DNA of 5,295 nucleotides from Verrucomicrobiota bacterium (GTDB lineage: Bacteria > Verrucomicrobiota > Verrucomicrobiia > Opitutales > UBA953). Positions within the stretch are counted from its first letter, which is position 1, and each line of letters opens with the position of its first letter. Location: contig RGES01000101.1 in assembly GCA_009917805.1 (NCBI GenBank), forward strand, positions 1 through 5,295, given 5' to 3'. Below the pieces are notes generated by a model. That model was not told the DNA's origin, ran no database searches, and saw nothing but the letters and a program-made list of their open reading frames with translations. Positions 5,207 through 5,295 of this stretch are shown in pieces. The translations under genes were made by a program, and so were the position numbers.

Positions 5207-5262
5207 GGTAGGGTTGAGCGCCCTCGCTCAACCGCGGCTGACCAAGGGTGGTCAGCCCTACC
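5207..5262. repeat. Cloverleaf-like intergenic element with terminal GGTAGGG/CCCTACC inverted repeat
   Basis: Two perfect 9-bp hairpins stand side by side: GGTTGAGCG (5212-5220) with CGCTCAACC (5225-5233), and GGCTGACCA (5236-5244) with TGGTCAGCC (5249-5257). Each has a 4-base loop and they are 2 bases apart. The outer ends GGTAG (5207-5211) and CTACC (5258-5262) close the structure as a third stem. Nearly every base of the 56 is paired, which makes a three-way junction. No reading frame fits it. The shape resembles REP/BIME-type or other small non-coding dispersed elements. It might form as DNA cruciforms or as RNA. Confidence 0.75.
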
Positions 5263-5295
5263 TTGGGCCTCAGCCAATCATCCGGTCTCCCTTTG

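Overview
The window is about 5.3 kb of GC-rich DNA carrying three genes, all on the minus strand. It most likely comes from a member of the Verrucomicrobiota, with Opitutae-like as a guess. The main reason is the large central gene, which has a domain layout I know essentially only from the Planctomycetes-Verrucomicrobia group: a secreted SGNH-hydrolase-like module, a PVC-type 'membrane-bound dehydrogenase' beta-propeller, alpha-helical repeats and a C-terminal c-type cytochrome. Leaders without Shine-Dalgarno motifs, high GC and intergenic short tandem repeats fit this assignment but do not prove it.

Layout in the direction of transcription, from high to low coordinates. Positions 4946-5295 hold no gene. 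They contain a cloverleaf-like inverted-repeat element (5207-5262), a second GC-rich structured segment (5167-5205), four tandem heptamers (5120-5147), a 10-bp inverted repeat (5057-5103) and a leader hairpin followed by a U-tract (4978-4995). The 1138-aa multidomain protein occupies 1529-4945 and ends in a strong rho-independent terminator (1480-1509). A 149-aa protein of unknown function lies at 954-1403. The 197-bp gap at 757-953 is filled largely by two mirrored arrays of a 12-bp repeat around an AT-rich hairpin. The last gene (34-756) encodes a secreted 240-aa alpha/beta-hydrolase resembling predicted peptidases and esterases. Positions 1-28 start in another short-period repeat.

The terminator and the repeat-filled gap suggest that the three genes are separate transcription units rather than a tight operon. 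Two of the three products have signal peptides and should act outside the cytoplasm, which suits an organism that processes polymers or small organic molecules in the periplasm and passes electrons to the respiratory chain through cytochrome c. No substrate can be read from the sequence.

The most unusual material is in the gaps. Three separate arrays have a short period (7, 12 and 7 or 14 bp) with a fixed core and a variable part. The 12-bp arrays form a near-symmetric inverted structure. In the large protein, a two-helix membrane hairpin is inserted behind an SGNH domain that has lost most of its catalytic residues. I see no mobile-element gene, CRISPR array, tRNA or rRNA.
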